In this document: positions 1 to 9,467 of the stretch, piece after piece
Layout: each line of letters starts with the position of its first letter
How positions within the stretch are numbered: the stretch's first letter is position 1
Assembly (NCBI GenBank): GCA_964526295.1
Contig: CAZGKW010000007.1
Coordinates: forward strand, 1 to 64,000
Source of the DNA: CAZGKW01 sp964526295
Lineage (GTDB): Bacteria > Planctomycetota > Phycisphaerae > FEN-1346
Direction of reading: 5' to 3'
Length of the DNA stretch: 64,000 nucleotides
Translations under genes and position numbers: made by a program
The notes under the pieces: generated by a model
The model's input: only the letters and a program-made list of their open reading frames with translations
What the model was told of the DNA's origin: nothing
Databases searched by the model: none

Positions 1-53
1 TCCTTGCTTCCTCCATCCGTCCGCGGTACCCTCAAAACCTGCGAAAGGGCAGG

Positions 54-59
54 TATAAT
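54..59 (+). promoter_or_regulatory. Consensus -10 box, possible leaderless promoter
   Basis: A perfect TATAAT lies seven bases before the GTG that opens the first small gene. Initiation about 7 nt after the box would place the transcript start on that GTG. No Shine-Dalgarno is visible and no good -35 is seen at 16-18 bp spacing. Confidence 0.45.
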
Positions 60-65
60 AGTATC

Positions 66-266
66 GTGGGCAACACGGTCAACTACTTCACACAGGAGGG
101 CGTGGCGAGCCTCGGCCGGGGGACCGTCGTGGCGGAGAACGTCGTCCTGGCCGAGGCGTACCCGCACCCGGAGCGCGAGCCGTTCGTGAAGCACGACCGC
201 CCGCACCAGGCCCGCGAGTTCACCCGCGACAGGATCCAGCGGTACATCCGCGACCTGCGGCAGTAG
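66..266 (+). CDS. Small hypothetical protein, 66 aa
   Basis: Not recognised as a known family. The reading frame uses strongly G/C third positions like its neighbours, which supports coding. The product is soluble, has no signal peptide, and has a charged C-terminal half rich in Arg, His and Glu. The frame stays open to the left window edge, so it could be the 3' end of a longer gene. The TATAAT just upstream favours a GTG start here on a leaderless transcript. It is followed after 26 nt by the heparinase-like gene on the same strand. Confidence 0.5.
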   Translation: MGNTVNYFTQEGVASLGRGTVVAENVVLAEAYPHPEREPFVKHDRPHQAREFTRDRIQRYIRDLRQ

Positions 267-292
267 GCCAGGAACGAAAGGGACATAAGCTG

Positions 293-2968
293 ATGCGATT
301 GACTCACGCGTTGACGGCAGCGGGGGCGATGATGGCGGTGCTGCTCGGCGCAGGGCCGGCGGCGCCCGGAAAGTCCCCGGCGGCGGACGCGCCGGCCGCC
401 GAGACGCCCGCGAACGAGGACGCCTTCGAGGGCGAGGTCCACCTCGTCCTCTACGAGGCCCTGTTCCAGGGCGAGGTGCCCGGGCCCATCCGGGCCAACC
501 TCGTCCTGAGCGTCGAGGCCGACGACGGCGTCTGGGGCAAGGTCTTCGGCATGGCCCTGAACTACAACCAGGGCGACCACTTCGGCTACGTCGAGGACTC
601 GGCGGTTGAGCCCGACCGGCTTCGCCTCGAGATCGGCATGCGGATCGGCCGCGACAACTGGGTCAGCGGCGGGCCCGGCCAGTACACCGTCACGCTCGAG
701 CGCGGCCCCGACGGCTCCCTCGAAGGCACTTACGAAGGGACGTTCAAGGAGCAGCCCGTCTCGGGGCGGGCGAGCGGCGAGGTCCGGCCCCCGCGGCCCA
801 TCCGCGTCGAGGACTGCCGCCCGCTCGACCCGACGGAGCACCCGCGCCTCCTCTTCCGGGAGGCCGACCTGCCGGCCCTCCGCGCCAAGCTCGAGACGCC
901 CCTCGGCAAGGCCTATCTGGAGAAGGCGAAGTCCGCGACGAAGTGCCCCCTGACGCAGGGCATGCTCTACCAGCTCACCGGCGACGAGACCTACGCCGGG
1001 CGGGCCATGGAGATCATCCGCGGCTACGGACCGGCCATCGACCCGGGCCCGCAGGGCCGGGGCTCGGGCGGCGTGGGGCACCAGTTCGTGGCCGTCTCCA
1101 TCGCCTACGACCTGTGCCACGACGCCTGGCCGGCCGCCTTCCGGAAAGACCTGGCCGACCGGATGCTGAACATCGTCCAATACGCCCAGCGGACGCTCGA
1201 CATCTCGTTCGCCAACTTCCACCCGTGCTCGAACTACTACGGGCCGGGGCGGGGGTCGCCGGCCATCGCCAGCCTGGCCCTCTACGGCGACAAAGGCCCC
1301 CTGCCGGAGAAGCCCGTCTCGCCCGACGAGCTGATCGCCGGCGGGGGATTCCGGGCCAAGCTGCTGGCCAGGAGCGGCGAGCTCGATAAGTACCGCCAGG
1401 CCTACGCCCGCATGCTCGCCCAGTGGAAGGCCGACCGACAGGCCTGGGAGCAGTCGGGCGGGGCGGACCTGGCGAAGCTCGGCGTCTTCTTCGCGGGCCT
1501 GGCGCACATGCGGCGGCACTACCGCGTGGGCATCGGCGACGGGGGGTTCCAGGCCGAGACCGGCGGCTACGCCGACATCGGCTCCTGGTACCCCCTGGTC
1601 TACGCCACGTGCTACCAGAACATGTTCGGCCGGTCCCCCTCCTCCTACCCCGACGTGACCCACCTGATGGTCCGGCGCGTGATGCAGGTGATCTTTCAGG
1701 AGGACGGGGGGATGCGGGTCCAGAAGATCAACTCGGCCTGCGGGGTCCGCCCGCGGTGGTGCGCGGCGGCGTATCCGGTCGTCCCGAAGGAGTACCGGCG
1801 GTCGCTGCTCTGGGCGTGGAACCATGCCGCCGGGGTGGAGGGCGAGGAGGACCTCGGGAACCTGATCGAGGACTTCCGGGGGTTCGGCCTGCCCCAGGCC
1901 CTGGCGCTGGTGAACTACCCGCTCGACGTCGAGCCGCAGCACCCGTCGGAGGCGATGCCCCTGACGTGGCAGGCCCCGACGCTGGGGTTCTACCTGTTCC
2001 GCGACGGGTGGCAGGGCCGGGACGACTTCGTGGGGCAGGTGTTTCTGAAGGCCCACCCCGTCGGGGGATGGAACCACCCCAATGCGGGGGCATTTACCCT
2101 GCTCGGCCTCGGGCACACCTGGGCCGCCACGGCCGAAGGCCGAAACGGCGTCCGCGAGCAGGAATCCGTCGTCCTCCTGCCCGAGGACCGGATCAACCAG
2201 GGCTCCTGCGGCCTGCTCGCCCACCTGGAGACCCGCGACGACGGCTCCGGGAGCCTGACGATCGACTACCGCGACCTCTACGGCGGCCGCAAGACCGTTC
2301 AGGTGAAGCCTGAGGAGCGGGTCCAGACCAAGGGCGGCGGCATCGTCATCGACCGGACGCCCGGCCAGGGGGGCCTGGTCACCAGGACGCTCCGCGTGTG
2401 GGACTCCCAGGGCGTCCGCAATCCGGACCACTGGGCCCCGAGCGGCATCGACGGCCTCCGGGCCGTCGCGTTCGACTATAGTGGCGCGAGCGGCGCCCCC
2501 GGCCTCATGGTCCTCGTGGACCGGGTCACGGGCGGGAAGAAGAAGGTCTGGACGTGGCAGATTCCGCGCGAAGGGCGACGCGGGGACTCCGTCCCGACGG
2601 TCGAGGTCGACGGCCGCTCGTTCACCATGAGCTACCCGGACGCCTCGCTCCGGGGGACGTTCGTCTCGCCGGCCGACGTGAAGGTCGAGGTCGCGTCCGA
2701 CTACATCGAGGTGGGCACCCCCCGGCACGGGTTCCACGGGACGGTCAACCGTATCAAGGCCACCGGGGCCGACCCGACGGCGGGGGACTTCTTCGTCGTC
2801 ATCACGGTCCAGCGGACGGACCCGCCGGAGGTGAAGGTGGCGGGGGAGGGCCTGGGGGCCACGGCGACCGTCGGGCGGCAGACGGTGCGGTTCGAGGAGG
2901 GCCCACCGGCCAGAATTGTCCTGGGCGCCGGCTGGGCCCCTCGAGCCCGGAGCGGAAGCTCCGGGTGA
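293..2968 (+). CDS. Secreted heparinase II/III-like or DUF6288-like protein
   Basis: An 891-residue protein with an N-terminal hydrophobic signal segment (about residues 1-27) and an Ala/Pro-rich linker, so probably exported. A beta-rich N-terminal region (about 40-165) precedes the motif HPRLLFREADLPALRAKL (about 183-200), which commonly opens the alpha/alpha-toroid of heparinase II/III-type polysaccharide lyases. The rest has the alternating helical then beta-sandwich look of that fold. A role in polysaccharide cleavage is inference; catalytic residues could not be assigned. The ATG has a GAAAGGGA ribosome site about 9 nt upstream. Confidence 0.65.
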   Translation: MRLTHALTAAGAMMAVLLGAGPAAPGKSPAADAPAAETPANEDAFEGEVHLVLYEALFQGEVPGPIRANLVLSVEADDGVWGKVFGMALNYNQGDHFGYVEDSAVEPDRLRLEIGMRIGRDNWVSGGPGQYTVTLERGPDGSLEGTYEGTFKEQPVSGRASGEVRPPRPIRVEDCRPLDPTEHPRLLFREADLPALRAKLETPLGKAYLEKAKSATKCPLTQGMLYQLTGDETYAGRAMEIIRGYGPAIDPGPQGRGSGGVGHQFVAVSIAYDLCHDAWPAAFRKDLADRMLNIVQYAQRTLDISFANFHPCSNYYGPGRGSPAIASLALYGDKGPLPEKPVSPDELIAGGGFRAKLLARSGELDKYRQAYARMLAQWKADRQAWEQSGGADLAKLGVFFAGLAHMRRHYRVGIGDGGFQAETGGYADIGSWYPLVYATCYQNMFGRSPSSYPDVTHLMVRRVMQVIFQEDGGMRVQKINSACGVRPRWCAAAYPVVPKEYRRSLLWAWNHAAGVEGEEDLGNLIEDFRGFGLPQALALVNYPLDVEPQHPSEAMPLTWQAPTLGFYLFRDGWQGRDDFVGQVFLKAHPVGGWNHPNAGAFTLLGLGHTWAATAEGRNGVREQESVVLLPEDRINQGSCGLLAHLETRDDGSGSLTIDYRDLYGGRKTVQVKPEERVQTKGGGIVIDRTPGQGGLVTRTLRVWDSQGVRNPDHWAPSGIDGLRAVAFDYSGASGAPGLMVLVDRVTGGKKKVWTWQIPREGRRGDSVPTVEVDGRSFTMSYPDASLRGTFVSPADVKVEVASDYIEVGTPRHGFHGTVNRIKATGADPTAGDFFVVITVQRTDPPEVKVAGEGLGATATVGRQTVRFEEGPPARIVLGAGWAPRARSGSSG
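2946..2965 (+). terminator. Stem-loop abutting the stop codon
   Basis: CCCGGAGC pairs perfectly with GCTCCGGG around a GGAA loop (8 bp). It ends one base before the TGA of the heparinase-like gene. A second, weaker hairpin (GTCGG...CCGAC, 2977-3001) follows in the short gap to the convergent gene. There is no T-run, so this is a terminator or 3'-stability hairpin by position only. Confidence 0.4.
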
Positions 2969-3010
2969 CGCGTGGCGTCGGTGAGATCTTCGATCGCCGA
3001 CGAGCCCTGC

Positions 3011-3688
3011 CTACCGGTGGTACGCCTCGACGGTCGAGACGAGCGCCACCCAGACCGTGTTCATCTCCTGCTGGAGCTTCCGGTCCTTCGGCAGGAGCAC
3101 CGTCCGGTAGTCCCGCAGCTTCAGGGCGACGCCGCCGAAGTGGTGGGTGGGCATGTCCTTCTCGTAGGGCGGGAGCTGGGCGTATTCCCGCCGAAACCGG
3201 GCCACCTCCAGCTCCTCGGCCGTCCCGCGGGGCATCAGCTCGCCCTGCTCGTTCCGCGGGACCATCGCCACCTTGTGAAGCACCCGCTCGTGTTCCTTGC
3301 GGATCGCCTCGTTTTCGGCCCACCGCTCGGGGTATTCCTCGGGCGGGATGAACGGTTTCGGGCTGACGGCGAAGTGAAGCGTCCCCGGGTCCTCCGGGGG
3401 GACGATGGCCGGGGGTCGGGACACCAGGGGGGTCTTCTCGGGGCGCCAGACGACCAGGTCGCCCCCTTCGACCCCCTCCCGGAGGGGGAATTCGACGTCG
3501 CGGGCGTAGTCGACCTGCCACCCGTCGGGCACTTTCCGCGCGAGGACCCCGCGGAGGTGCTCGAGCGTCTCCTCGGGCGTCCGGGGTTCGCTCTCGCAGC
3601 CCAGGGGGCCGGCCAGGACCATCGCGGCGGCGACGCACGCCCCGAGCAGACCGGTGCGCAGCGGCACGTGGCCGATGGCCGGGCTCAC
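3011..3688 (-). CDS. Putative lipoprotein, last gene of the ExbB/ExbD operon
   Basis: A 225-residue protein starting with GTG. That start overlaps the TGA of the upstream HEAT-repeat gene (GTGA), which implies translational coupling. The N-terminus is a hydrophobic segment ending in a lipobox-like AGPLGC, so it is probably a lipoprotein. The mature part is charged and not recognised. A much longer frame runs upstream on this strand, but it shadows the HEAT gene in another frame. Its place in a tight operon with ExbB and ExbD suggests an envelope role (inference). Confidence 0.65.
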   Translation of the reverse strand: MSPAIGHVPLRTGLLGACVAAAMVLAGPLGCESEPRTPEETLEHLRGVLARKVPDGWQVDYARDVEFPLREGVEGGDLVVWRPEKTPLVSRPPAIVPPEDPGTLHFAVSPKPFIPPEEYPERWAENEAIRKEHERVLHKVAMVPRNEQGELMPRGTAEELEVARFRREYAQLPPYEKDMPTHHFGGVALKLRDYRTVLLPKDRKLQQEMNTVWVALVSTVEAYHR

Positions 3689-6327
3689 TCGCCTTCGGTC
3701 TCGCCGTGCTGCCTCAGGGCCCATCTCGCCCACTTGGTTACCTCCGCGTCGGGGTCGCCCATGGCGGCCTGGATGTGCGGGACGGCGGCCGGGCGTTTCA
3801 TCCGGCCGAGGGCCTTGACGGCCCACTGGCGGACCTCGTCGTCGTCGCTTTGGGCTAGCGTGCCAAGCAGGTCGGCCGCCGAGTCGTCGTCGATCCGCCA
3901 GGCGGCCTCGACGACGCGCCCGAGGACGTGCCGCTTCTTCGTCTTCCGGGCCACCTCCGAGAGGTCGTCGACGGCGTCGGCCCCGAGCAGCGCAAGGAGC
4001 TGGGCGGCGTAAATGCCCGGGTCCGAGGCCGTCTCGTCCTTCACGGGCGGGGCCTCCGCGAGCAGCTCCAGCAGCCCCTCCTTGGCCACCGGCCCGATGG
4101 CCGCCAGGGCCGGTCCGACGCCCGTTTCCTTGACGGCCGGGTCGATCTTCGGGTCGGCCAGGTACCCGAGGAGGACGCGTGCCGACTCGGGGCACCGGAG
4201 GCGGCCGAGGGCCCGGAAGGCGTGGTCCTGGGTGGGTTTGTCGGGGGGCCGGCGGACGAAGCGGTCCAAGAGGGGCACCGCCAGGGGGTCGCCCAGGGCG
4301 ACGAGGGCATCGATGCCCGCCTGGGTGGTGTAGTTGACGTGCTTGTCGCCCTTGAAGCGGTACGGCCCGCGGCGGAGGCGGTCGACGAGCGGCTCGACGG
4401 CCGCGCGGTCGCCGATCGCCCCGAGGGCTGTCATGGCCTGGTGCACGAGGCCCCAATCCCTCTCGCCCTGGATGATCTCGACGAGCAGGGGCAGGGCCTC
4501 GGCCGCCTTGACCTGACCCATGGCGGCGAGGAGCCGCTCCGTGGCCCATCGCAGCGGCCGCTCCTCATTCTTGTCGAGGCCCGACCGGTCGACGGCCGAG
4601 ACGGCCCGGTAGATTTCGATGAGGCCTTCGCCGGCCGACAGGTCGCCGATGCGGCCGACGGCCTCGATGGCGTCGAACTGGCGGGGATGGTCGAGCTGGG
4701 CGGCGATCTTCATCAGGGCGGGCACGGCCCGCCGGTCGCCGATGGCCGCCAGCGTCTCGATGACCTGCTTGTGGCAGTCGGCGGCCCGCGAGTCCTTCAG
4801 CAGCGAGAGCAGCTTCGGCACGGGCCGCGGGTCGCGGAAGTTCGCGAGCCCTGAGATCGCCCGCCGCCGGACGTCCGGGTCGTCCGAATCGAGGAGGCCG
4901 ATAAGCGGCTCGACGGCGGCCTCGACCTTCCTCTCGGCCAGGAGGCCCGCCGCGTAGGCCCGGAAGGCGCGATCCGGGTCTTCGAGGGCGTCGATGAGGG
5001 CGGCCCGTAGCCGCGGGTCGAGGGACGGAAGGGGCCTGGCGAGGGCCTCGGCGGGGGTCGCCCCGACGGTGGTGTCGTTGCCGGTCGTCTCACCGCGAAG
5101 GGCCCGGAGGAGCTGCTCGTCGGCCCTCGGCCGGGCGGCCTCGGCGCCCTCGCGGAGGAGGACCCGAACGGCCCGGATGCGGGCGACGGTGGGCCGCTTC
5201 GCATCGGCGACGGCCGCGTACAGGAGGTCCTTGGCGGCCTCGCGGTCGTCGAGGGCGTCCCGGACGGCCTCGGCCACGTCGGCGTCGTCGGCGGCCAGGA
5301 GGTCCAGGACCGCCTCGTCGGCCTTCGGCCCGCCGATCTGGAGGATCGCCGCCAAGGCGCTCGACCGGACGAGCCGGGCGGCGTCGCGACGCCGGCGGTC
5401 GATCAGGCGGCGCAGCATCGGCTTGGCGGCGTCCGGCGAACGGGTCAGCCACGAGTGGCTCCCCTTTCCGGGCCGCTCGCCGCGGCGGACCAGCTCGGCG
5501 TCGAGCATCTGGCGGATGGCGTCGAGGTCGGCCTCCGTAACAGGCCGGCTGGACCGCTCCTCGAAGCCCGCGAGGCGGGCCTTGCTGAGCGGCTCGCGGA
5601 CCAGCTCGACCAGCGGCCCGACGGCCTGCTCGTCGCCGAGGCGGCCCAGGGCGTCGGCGGCCGAGCGGCGGAGGGCGTCCTCGTCGGCCTTCAGGGCCTC
5701 GAGGAGCTTCTCGACGCGGCCGGGGTCGCCGCTTCGGCCGAAGGCGTCCGCGATGGCGGCCCGTTCCTCGGTCGAGCCCTCCGCGAACATCCGGTCCAGC
5801 CGCGAGAGGCCGGCCGGACCCAGCCGGCTGAGGGCCTCGATGGCCGCCAGCCGCACGAACGTCACGTCGTCGGTGACGCACTCGGCCAGGGGATCGACCG
5901 CCTCGGGCCGGCCGAGCCGCCCCAGGACCTCGCAGGTGGCGAGGCGGACCTCGTCCTCGGGGCTCGAGAGCAGCCTCACGAGCGGCCCGACGTCCTCGAC
6001 GAGGTCGGGCCGGGCCAGGGCACGGATCGCGCGGATCCTCAGGTGCACCTGGATGTCGTTGCAGGCGGCGTTAAGGAGGGGCTCGACGACGACCGGGTGG
6101 TCGATGCGCGAGAGCGCATCGATGGCGGCGGCCCGTTCGGGGGGCTCGCCGGCGGCCAACTGGTCGATCCAGGGCCGGGCCGCCAGGACCTGGGGGTCGG
6201 CGGGGACCTCGGGCTCCTCGGCGCAGCCCGCGAGGGCCGCGGTCGCCGCCAGCACGACGGCCGCCACGAGCGGGCGGGTCCCGCATCCCGGCCCCGCCGG
6301 CCTATTCCCTCTCGTCGGCGAAGCCAT
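3685..6327 (-). CDS. HEAT-repeat lipoprotein
   Basis: An 880-residue protein with a signal peptide and lipobox ALAGC (Cys35), so probably lipid-anchored. Nearly the whole mature protein is HEAT/PBS-lyase-type repeats of about 30-35 residues. Examples are blocks ending in AIRALARPD, AIEALSRLG, AADALGRLG and AVKALGRM. Such solenoids are protein-interaction scaffolds. The start overlaps the exbD 3' end by 26 nt and the stop overlaps the next lipoprotein start, so these genes are one transcription unit. Scaffold for an ExbB/ExbD-powered envelope complex is inference. Confidence 0.8.
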   Translation of the reverse strand: MASPTRGNRPAGPGCGTRPLVAAVVLAATAALAGCAEEPEVPADPQVLAARPWIDQLAAGEPPERAAAIDALSRIDHPVVVEPLLNAACNDIQVHLRIRAIRALARPDLVEDVGPLVRLLSSPEDEVRLATCEVLGRLGRPEAVDPLAECVTDDVTFVRLAAIEALSRLGPAGLSRLDRMFAEGSTEERAAIADAFGRSGDPGRVEKLLEALKADEDALRRSAADALGRLGDEQAVGPLVELVREPLSKARLAGFEERSSRPVTEADLDAIRQMLDAELVRRGERPGKGSHSWLTRSPDAAKPMLRRLIDRRRRDAARLVRSSALAAILQIGGPKADEAVLDLLAADDADVAEAVRDALDDREAAKDLLYAAVADAKRPTVARIRAVRVLLREGAEAARPRADEQLLRALRGETTGNDTTVGATPAEALARPLPSLDPRLRAALIDALEDPDRAFRAYAAGLLAERKVEAAVEPLIGLLDSDDPDVRRRAISGLANFRDPRPVPKLLSLLKDSRAADCHKQVIETLAAIGDRRAVPALMKIAAQLDHPRQFDAIEAVGRIGDLSAGEGLIEIYRAVSAVDRSGLDKNEERPLRWATERLLAAMGQVKAAEALPLLVEIIQGERDWGLVHQAMTALGAIGDRAAVEPLVDRLRRGPYRFKGDKHVNYTTQAGIDALVALGDPLAVPLLDRFVRRPPDKPTQDHAFRALGRLRCPESARVLLGYLADPKIDPAVKETGVGPALAAIGPVAKEGLLELLAEAPPVKDETASDPGIYAAQLLALLGADAVDDLSEVARKTKKRHVLGRVVEAAWRIDDDSAADLLGTLAQSDDDEVRQWAVKALGRMKRPAAVPHIQAAMGDPDAEVTKWARWALRQHGETEGE

Positions 6328-6751
6328 GGCTGCTCCGCATGTAGACCCGGCGAAGTCCGAACAGCTCCAGGTTGTCCACGACGTCCATGAGGTGATAGTA
6401 CGGGGTCCGTCGGTCGATGTCGAGGCGGATGGGCATGTCGCGGTCCTGTTCGGCGACCGACCGAAGGAACTCCATCATCTCGGCCCGGCCCACCGGGGCC
6501 TGGTTGTAGAACTGGTTGTCGTCGTGGATGTAGCGGTCGCCCTCGTGCGTGACGGTGATGACGATCTCCTTCTGGAGGCGGGTGTCGCGGGCGTGGGCGG
6601 CCCGGGGCATCTCGATGGGCAGCACCTTCTGGGGCTTCTTCAGGCTGGCGGTCACGATGAAGAAGATCAGCAGGATGAACGCCAGGTCCAGGAGGCTGGT
6701 CATCTGGACCGCCCCTTCTTCGGAATCATCGTCGCGGTGGATCAGGGCCAT
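6302..6751 (-). CDS. exbD: ExbD/TolR-family biopolymer transport protein
   Basis: A 149-residue protein with the family layout: short cytoplasmic N-terminus, one membrane segment with a buried acidic residue (Asp22 in SLLDLAFILLIFFIVT), then a periplasmic domain. In ExbD, TolR and MotB that aspartate carries protons through the ExbB-type pore. It lies two genes downstream of an ExbB/TolQ homologue. The 529-residue membrane protein between them sits where TonB or TolA partners are often found. The last 26 nt overlap the HEAT gene. Confidence 0.88.
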   Translation of the reverse strand: MALIHRDDDSEEGAVQMTSLLDLAFILLIFFIVTASLKKPQKVLPIEMPRAAHARDTRLQKEIVITVTHEGDRYIHDDNQFYNQAPVGRAEMMEFLRSVAEQDRDMPIRLDIDRRTPYYHLMDVVDNLELFGLRRVYMRSSHGFADERE

Positions 6752-6801
6752 CTGGGTCCTCCCGGCGGCCCGTCGATTCAGGGCCGTGTTCTGTCCGCCG
6801 T

Positions 6802-8391
6802 CTATTCCAGCTCCTTGACCGCCTCGATCAGCTCGCGGTCCTCGTGGGTCATCAGAATGACGCTGAACCCCGTCGTGCCGGTGGCGTTCTCCAGCTTGAA
6901 GAGGAACCGGTTGAAACCTGCCCTCAGGGGCACCGCCCGGAACCCGTATCGCGTGAACGGGACCCACGGCTGGGTGTCGGGCGGGCTCTGGTAGAGGCGC
7001 TGGCCGTTGACCCAGCAGACGCCGTAATCGTCGCTGGCGAACGAGGCCAGCACGGTCCGGTCCTTGTCCGACCACACCTCGGTGTAGAAGTACCAGATGG
7101 CGTAGGCCTCGTTGTCGACCGTGTAGGGCTCGAACCGGACGCCCCCTTCGATGAAGTCCGAGCCGATGTGGCGGTACTTCCACCGGAGCTTCCGTCCGCC
7201 CTTGCCCTCGTAGACGGCGTCGAGGTCGGGGGTGCTGTTGGGGGTCTCCGGGGGGTACTTCCGCTCCAGTTCCGAGAGGCGCCGGGTGGCCCCGGGGTGG
7301 TGGAAGGGCCCCACCGAGTACCACCGGTCGATGCTGACCCACTGGGCCCCGAGGGTCACCTCGCCCTCGCCGATGCGGTTGCCCAGGGCGACCTCCGGGT
7401 CGATCAACTGCTGGAGGTCCACTTGGCGGAGGAGCTTCGGGTTCAGGTAGTGGCCGAAGTAGGGCACCGGCGGGGGGACGATGTCGTACTGCTGGCCGAA
7501 CATGGTCGAGAGGAGGAAGCCGCGGTCCTTCGCCTGGGCCAGCTCCAGCCACCGCCGGGCCGTGTTCAGCATGTCCTGGGTCTCGAGCCAGGCGTCGACC
7601 AGCTCCTGCTTGTACTGCTTGAACGGCTCCCCGAGCCAGGAGGTGATGCGGGTCGTATCGAGCAGCTCGGCCCGGACGTCGCGCCGCTGGGGCAGGTCCA
7701 GGCGGGTGTTCTCCAGGGCCTGGCCCAAGGGGATGGGGTCCTCGAGCGATTCGGCCAGTTCCAGGGCGTGGAACCGCTGATAGATGGCCCCGATCTCCCG
7801 CTCCAACGGCGGGTGCAGCCGGTACAGCTCGACCAGGCCCATCCCGGAGGTATCCGCGAGGGGCTCGAAGTGAAACCGCGTGGGCTCGACGTCCACGCGG
7901 GGGAAGTACTCCGCCTGCGGGTCGGGGTCCTCGGCGGTGGGCCAGACGCCCAGGCGGACCTTCTCCCGCCGGTCCTCGTCCTCGGCCTTCATCCGGCGGA
8001 GCTTGGCCAGCTGGAGGGCGTCGAGCTGGGCCCGGATCTCGGTCAGCTCGAACAGCGACTCCTCGAACCGCCGGGTGTAGAGCTTCTTCAGCGTCTGGAT
8101 GGCCTGGCGGACCTCCCACGGCGCGACCTGGACCTCGCGTCCCTCCTCGGTCTTGATGAGGAAGTCGTAGACGTAGCGGTTCGACAGGGCGATCGCCACG
8201 ATCACGTGGACGATGACCGAGACGATGAAGAAGGCCCGTACGTGCTTCGACTGGACCATCCACCGCCACAGGCGGGGCCGAGGCGACTCGGGAGGCCCTC
8301 CGGGGGGTTCGTCCTGCGGCCTGACGCCGGAGGAACTCGGCCCCGGCCTTTTGTCGGCCGCGTCGCCCGATTGTCTGGGTTCGTCGCTCAC
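6802..8391 (-). CDS. Single-pass membrane protein between ExbB and ExbD
   Basis: A 529-residue protein starting with GTG. It has a Pro/Ser-rich cytoplasmic N-terminus (about 1-45), one membrane helix (about 53-72), a long charged helical region (about 85-330), and a C-terminal beta-rich region. That C-terminal region contains SDDYGVCWVNGQRLY, resembling carbohydrate-binding or PA14-like beta-sandwich folds. The topology resembles TonB/TolA-type transducers, but no TonB motif is visible. It is likely the transducer or cargo partner of the flanking ExbB/ExbD pair (inference). Confidence 0.7.
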   Translation of the reverse strand: MSDEPRQSGDAADKRPGPSSSGVRPQDEPPGGPPESPRPRLWRWMVQSKHVRAFFIVSVIVHVIVAIALSNRYVYDFLIKTEEGREVQVAPWEVRQAIQTLKKLYTRRFEESLFELTEIRAQLDALQLAKLRRMKAEDEDRREKVRLGVWPTAEDPDPQAEYFPRVDVEPTRFHFEPLADTSGMGLVELYRLHPPLEREIGAIYQRFHALELAESLEDPIPLGQALENTRLDLPQRRDVRAELLDTTRITSWLGEPFKQYKQELVDAWLETQDMLNTARRWLELAQAKDRGFLLSTMFGQQYDIVPPPVPYFGHYLNPKLLRQVDLQQLIDPEVALGNRIGEGEVTLGAQWVSIDRWYSVGPFHHPGATRRLSELERKYPPETPNSTPDLDAVYEGKGGRKLRWKYRHIGSDFIEGGVRFEPYTVDNEAYAIWYFYTEVWSDKDRTVLASFASDDYGVCWVNGQRLYQSPPDTQPWVPFTRYGFRAVPLRAGFNRFLFKLENATGTTGFSVILMTHEDRELIEAVKELE

Positions 8392-8437
8392 CGTCGGTCC
8401 TGCCCTTCCGGGGGCATCGAGGGGGCTTGCCGGGGGT

Positions 8438-9196
8438 TCACTCGGTCGCCTGGTCCACGGTCTCGGCCTCTTCGTCTTCCTCCCGCTCGACGAACCAGTC
8501 GCGCAGGAGTTCCTGGACCGCCACGTCCAGCTCGTCGGCGTAGGTGTTCGTGCGGTTGCGGAAGTAGTTCCACAGGGCCAGCGTCACGATGGCCACCAGG
8601 AGGCCGAACTGGGTCGTCACGAGGGCCAGCGAGATGTTGCCCGCGAAGACCGAGGGGTCGCCCGTCTCGCCGAGGAGTCGGAAGTCCTTGAACGCCCCCA
8701 GGACGCCCGTGACCGTCCCGAACAGTCCCAGCAGCGGCGCGATGGTGGCGGAGGCGAACATGGGCTGGAGCCGCCGCGAATGGACGCTGATGGCCGAGCT
8801 CATCATGTCGCCGACCACGGTCCGCATCTGCTCCAGGTCGACCCGGCGGTTCTCGACCATCAGGAGGATGCCCTGCGCCAGGACGCTGCCGTCCCGCTCG
8901 CACCGGGCCACCAGCTCGTCCAGCCGGCCTTGCTGCCACAGCCGCCGGGCCTCGGAGACGAGCCACATCGGGGCGATGCGCCTCCGCCGCAGCCTCACCA
9001 GCCGCTCGATCGTGAACGCGATCGTCACGATGCTGCAGATGAGGATGAGCCACATCGTCGTGCCGCCGGCCATGAACCAGTTCTTCAACTCGGTCCAGTA
9101 GTAGCCGGGGCTGAGTTCCACGGCCAGGGCCTGCGAGGCCCAGACCGTCATGACCAGGCCGCCGATGAGGACGATCCAGAGCCGCCTTCTTCGCAT
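8438..9196 (-). CDS. exbB: MotA/TolQ/ExbB-family proton channel protein
   Basis: A 252-residue protein with an N-terminal signal-like segment ending near SQALA. A membrane helix follows (about 43-62) next to an Arg-rich stretch, then a central loop, then the conserved pair of helices. The motif IAPLLGLFGTVTGVLGAF (about 150-167) is the family signature. First gene of the leftward operon; the ATG has an AAAGGAGA ribosome site. With ExbD it should form a proton-driven motor. No tonB gene is seen nearby. Confidence 0.88.
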   Translation of the reverse strand: MRRRRLWIVLIGGLVMTVWASQALAVELSPGYYWTELKNWFMAGGTTMWLILICSIVTIAFTIERLVRLRRRRIAPMWLVSEARRLWQQGRLDELVARCERDGSVLAQGILLMVENRRVDLEQMRTVVGDMMSSAISVHSRRLQPMFASATIAPLLGLFGTVTGVLGAFKDFRLLGETGDPSVFAGNISLALVTTQFGLLVAIVTLALWNYFRNRTNTYADELDVAVQELLRDWFVEREEDEEAETVDQATE

Positions 9197-9467
9197 GCCG
9201 TCTCCTTTGCCATGTGGGCCCCGGGCCGGGGCTGCATGCAGTTCTAACGACAGGGGGGAGGGGAGGTTCCGCCGGAAAAGGGCCGGACGCCGGCCGCCCC
9301 GCGGCGGGTGACAGCACTGCCGTGACTGCCCGCTGGTCCATCGCGGCCGGCCGGGGACGTCGCCACGCAGGAGTGCGGGTGCCGCGGGACTTGCCCGAAG
9401 CGCTTCCCCCTTCTATCTCTGCGGCCGTTGCGGTATCCTCCGCCGGGCTCGGGGCGGGGAGGCCCCG

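Noticed and set aside
83..2737. 884-residue protein on the minus strand
   Set aside because: Shadow of the heparinase-like gene; its composition (Pro/Arg/Ala/Val/Gly) and lack of domains are typical of antisense frames in GC-rich DNA. Similar long shadow frames elsewhere were also dropped.
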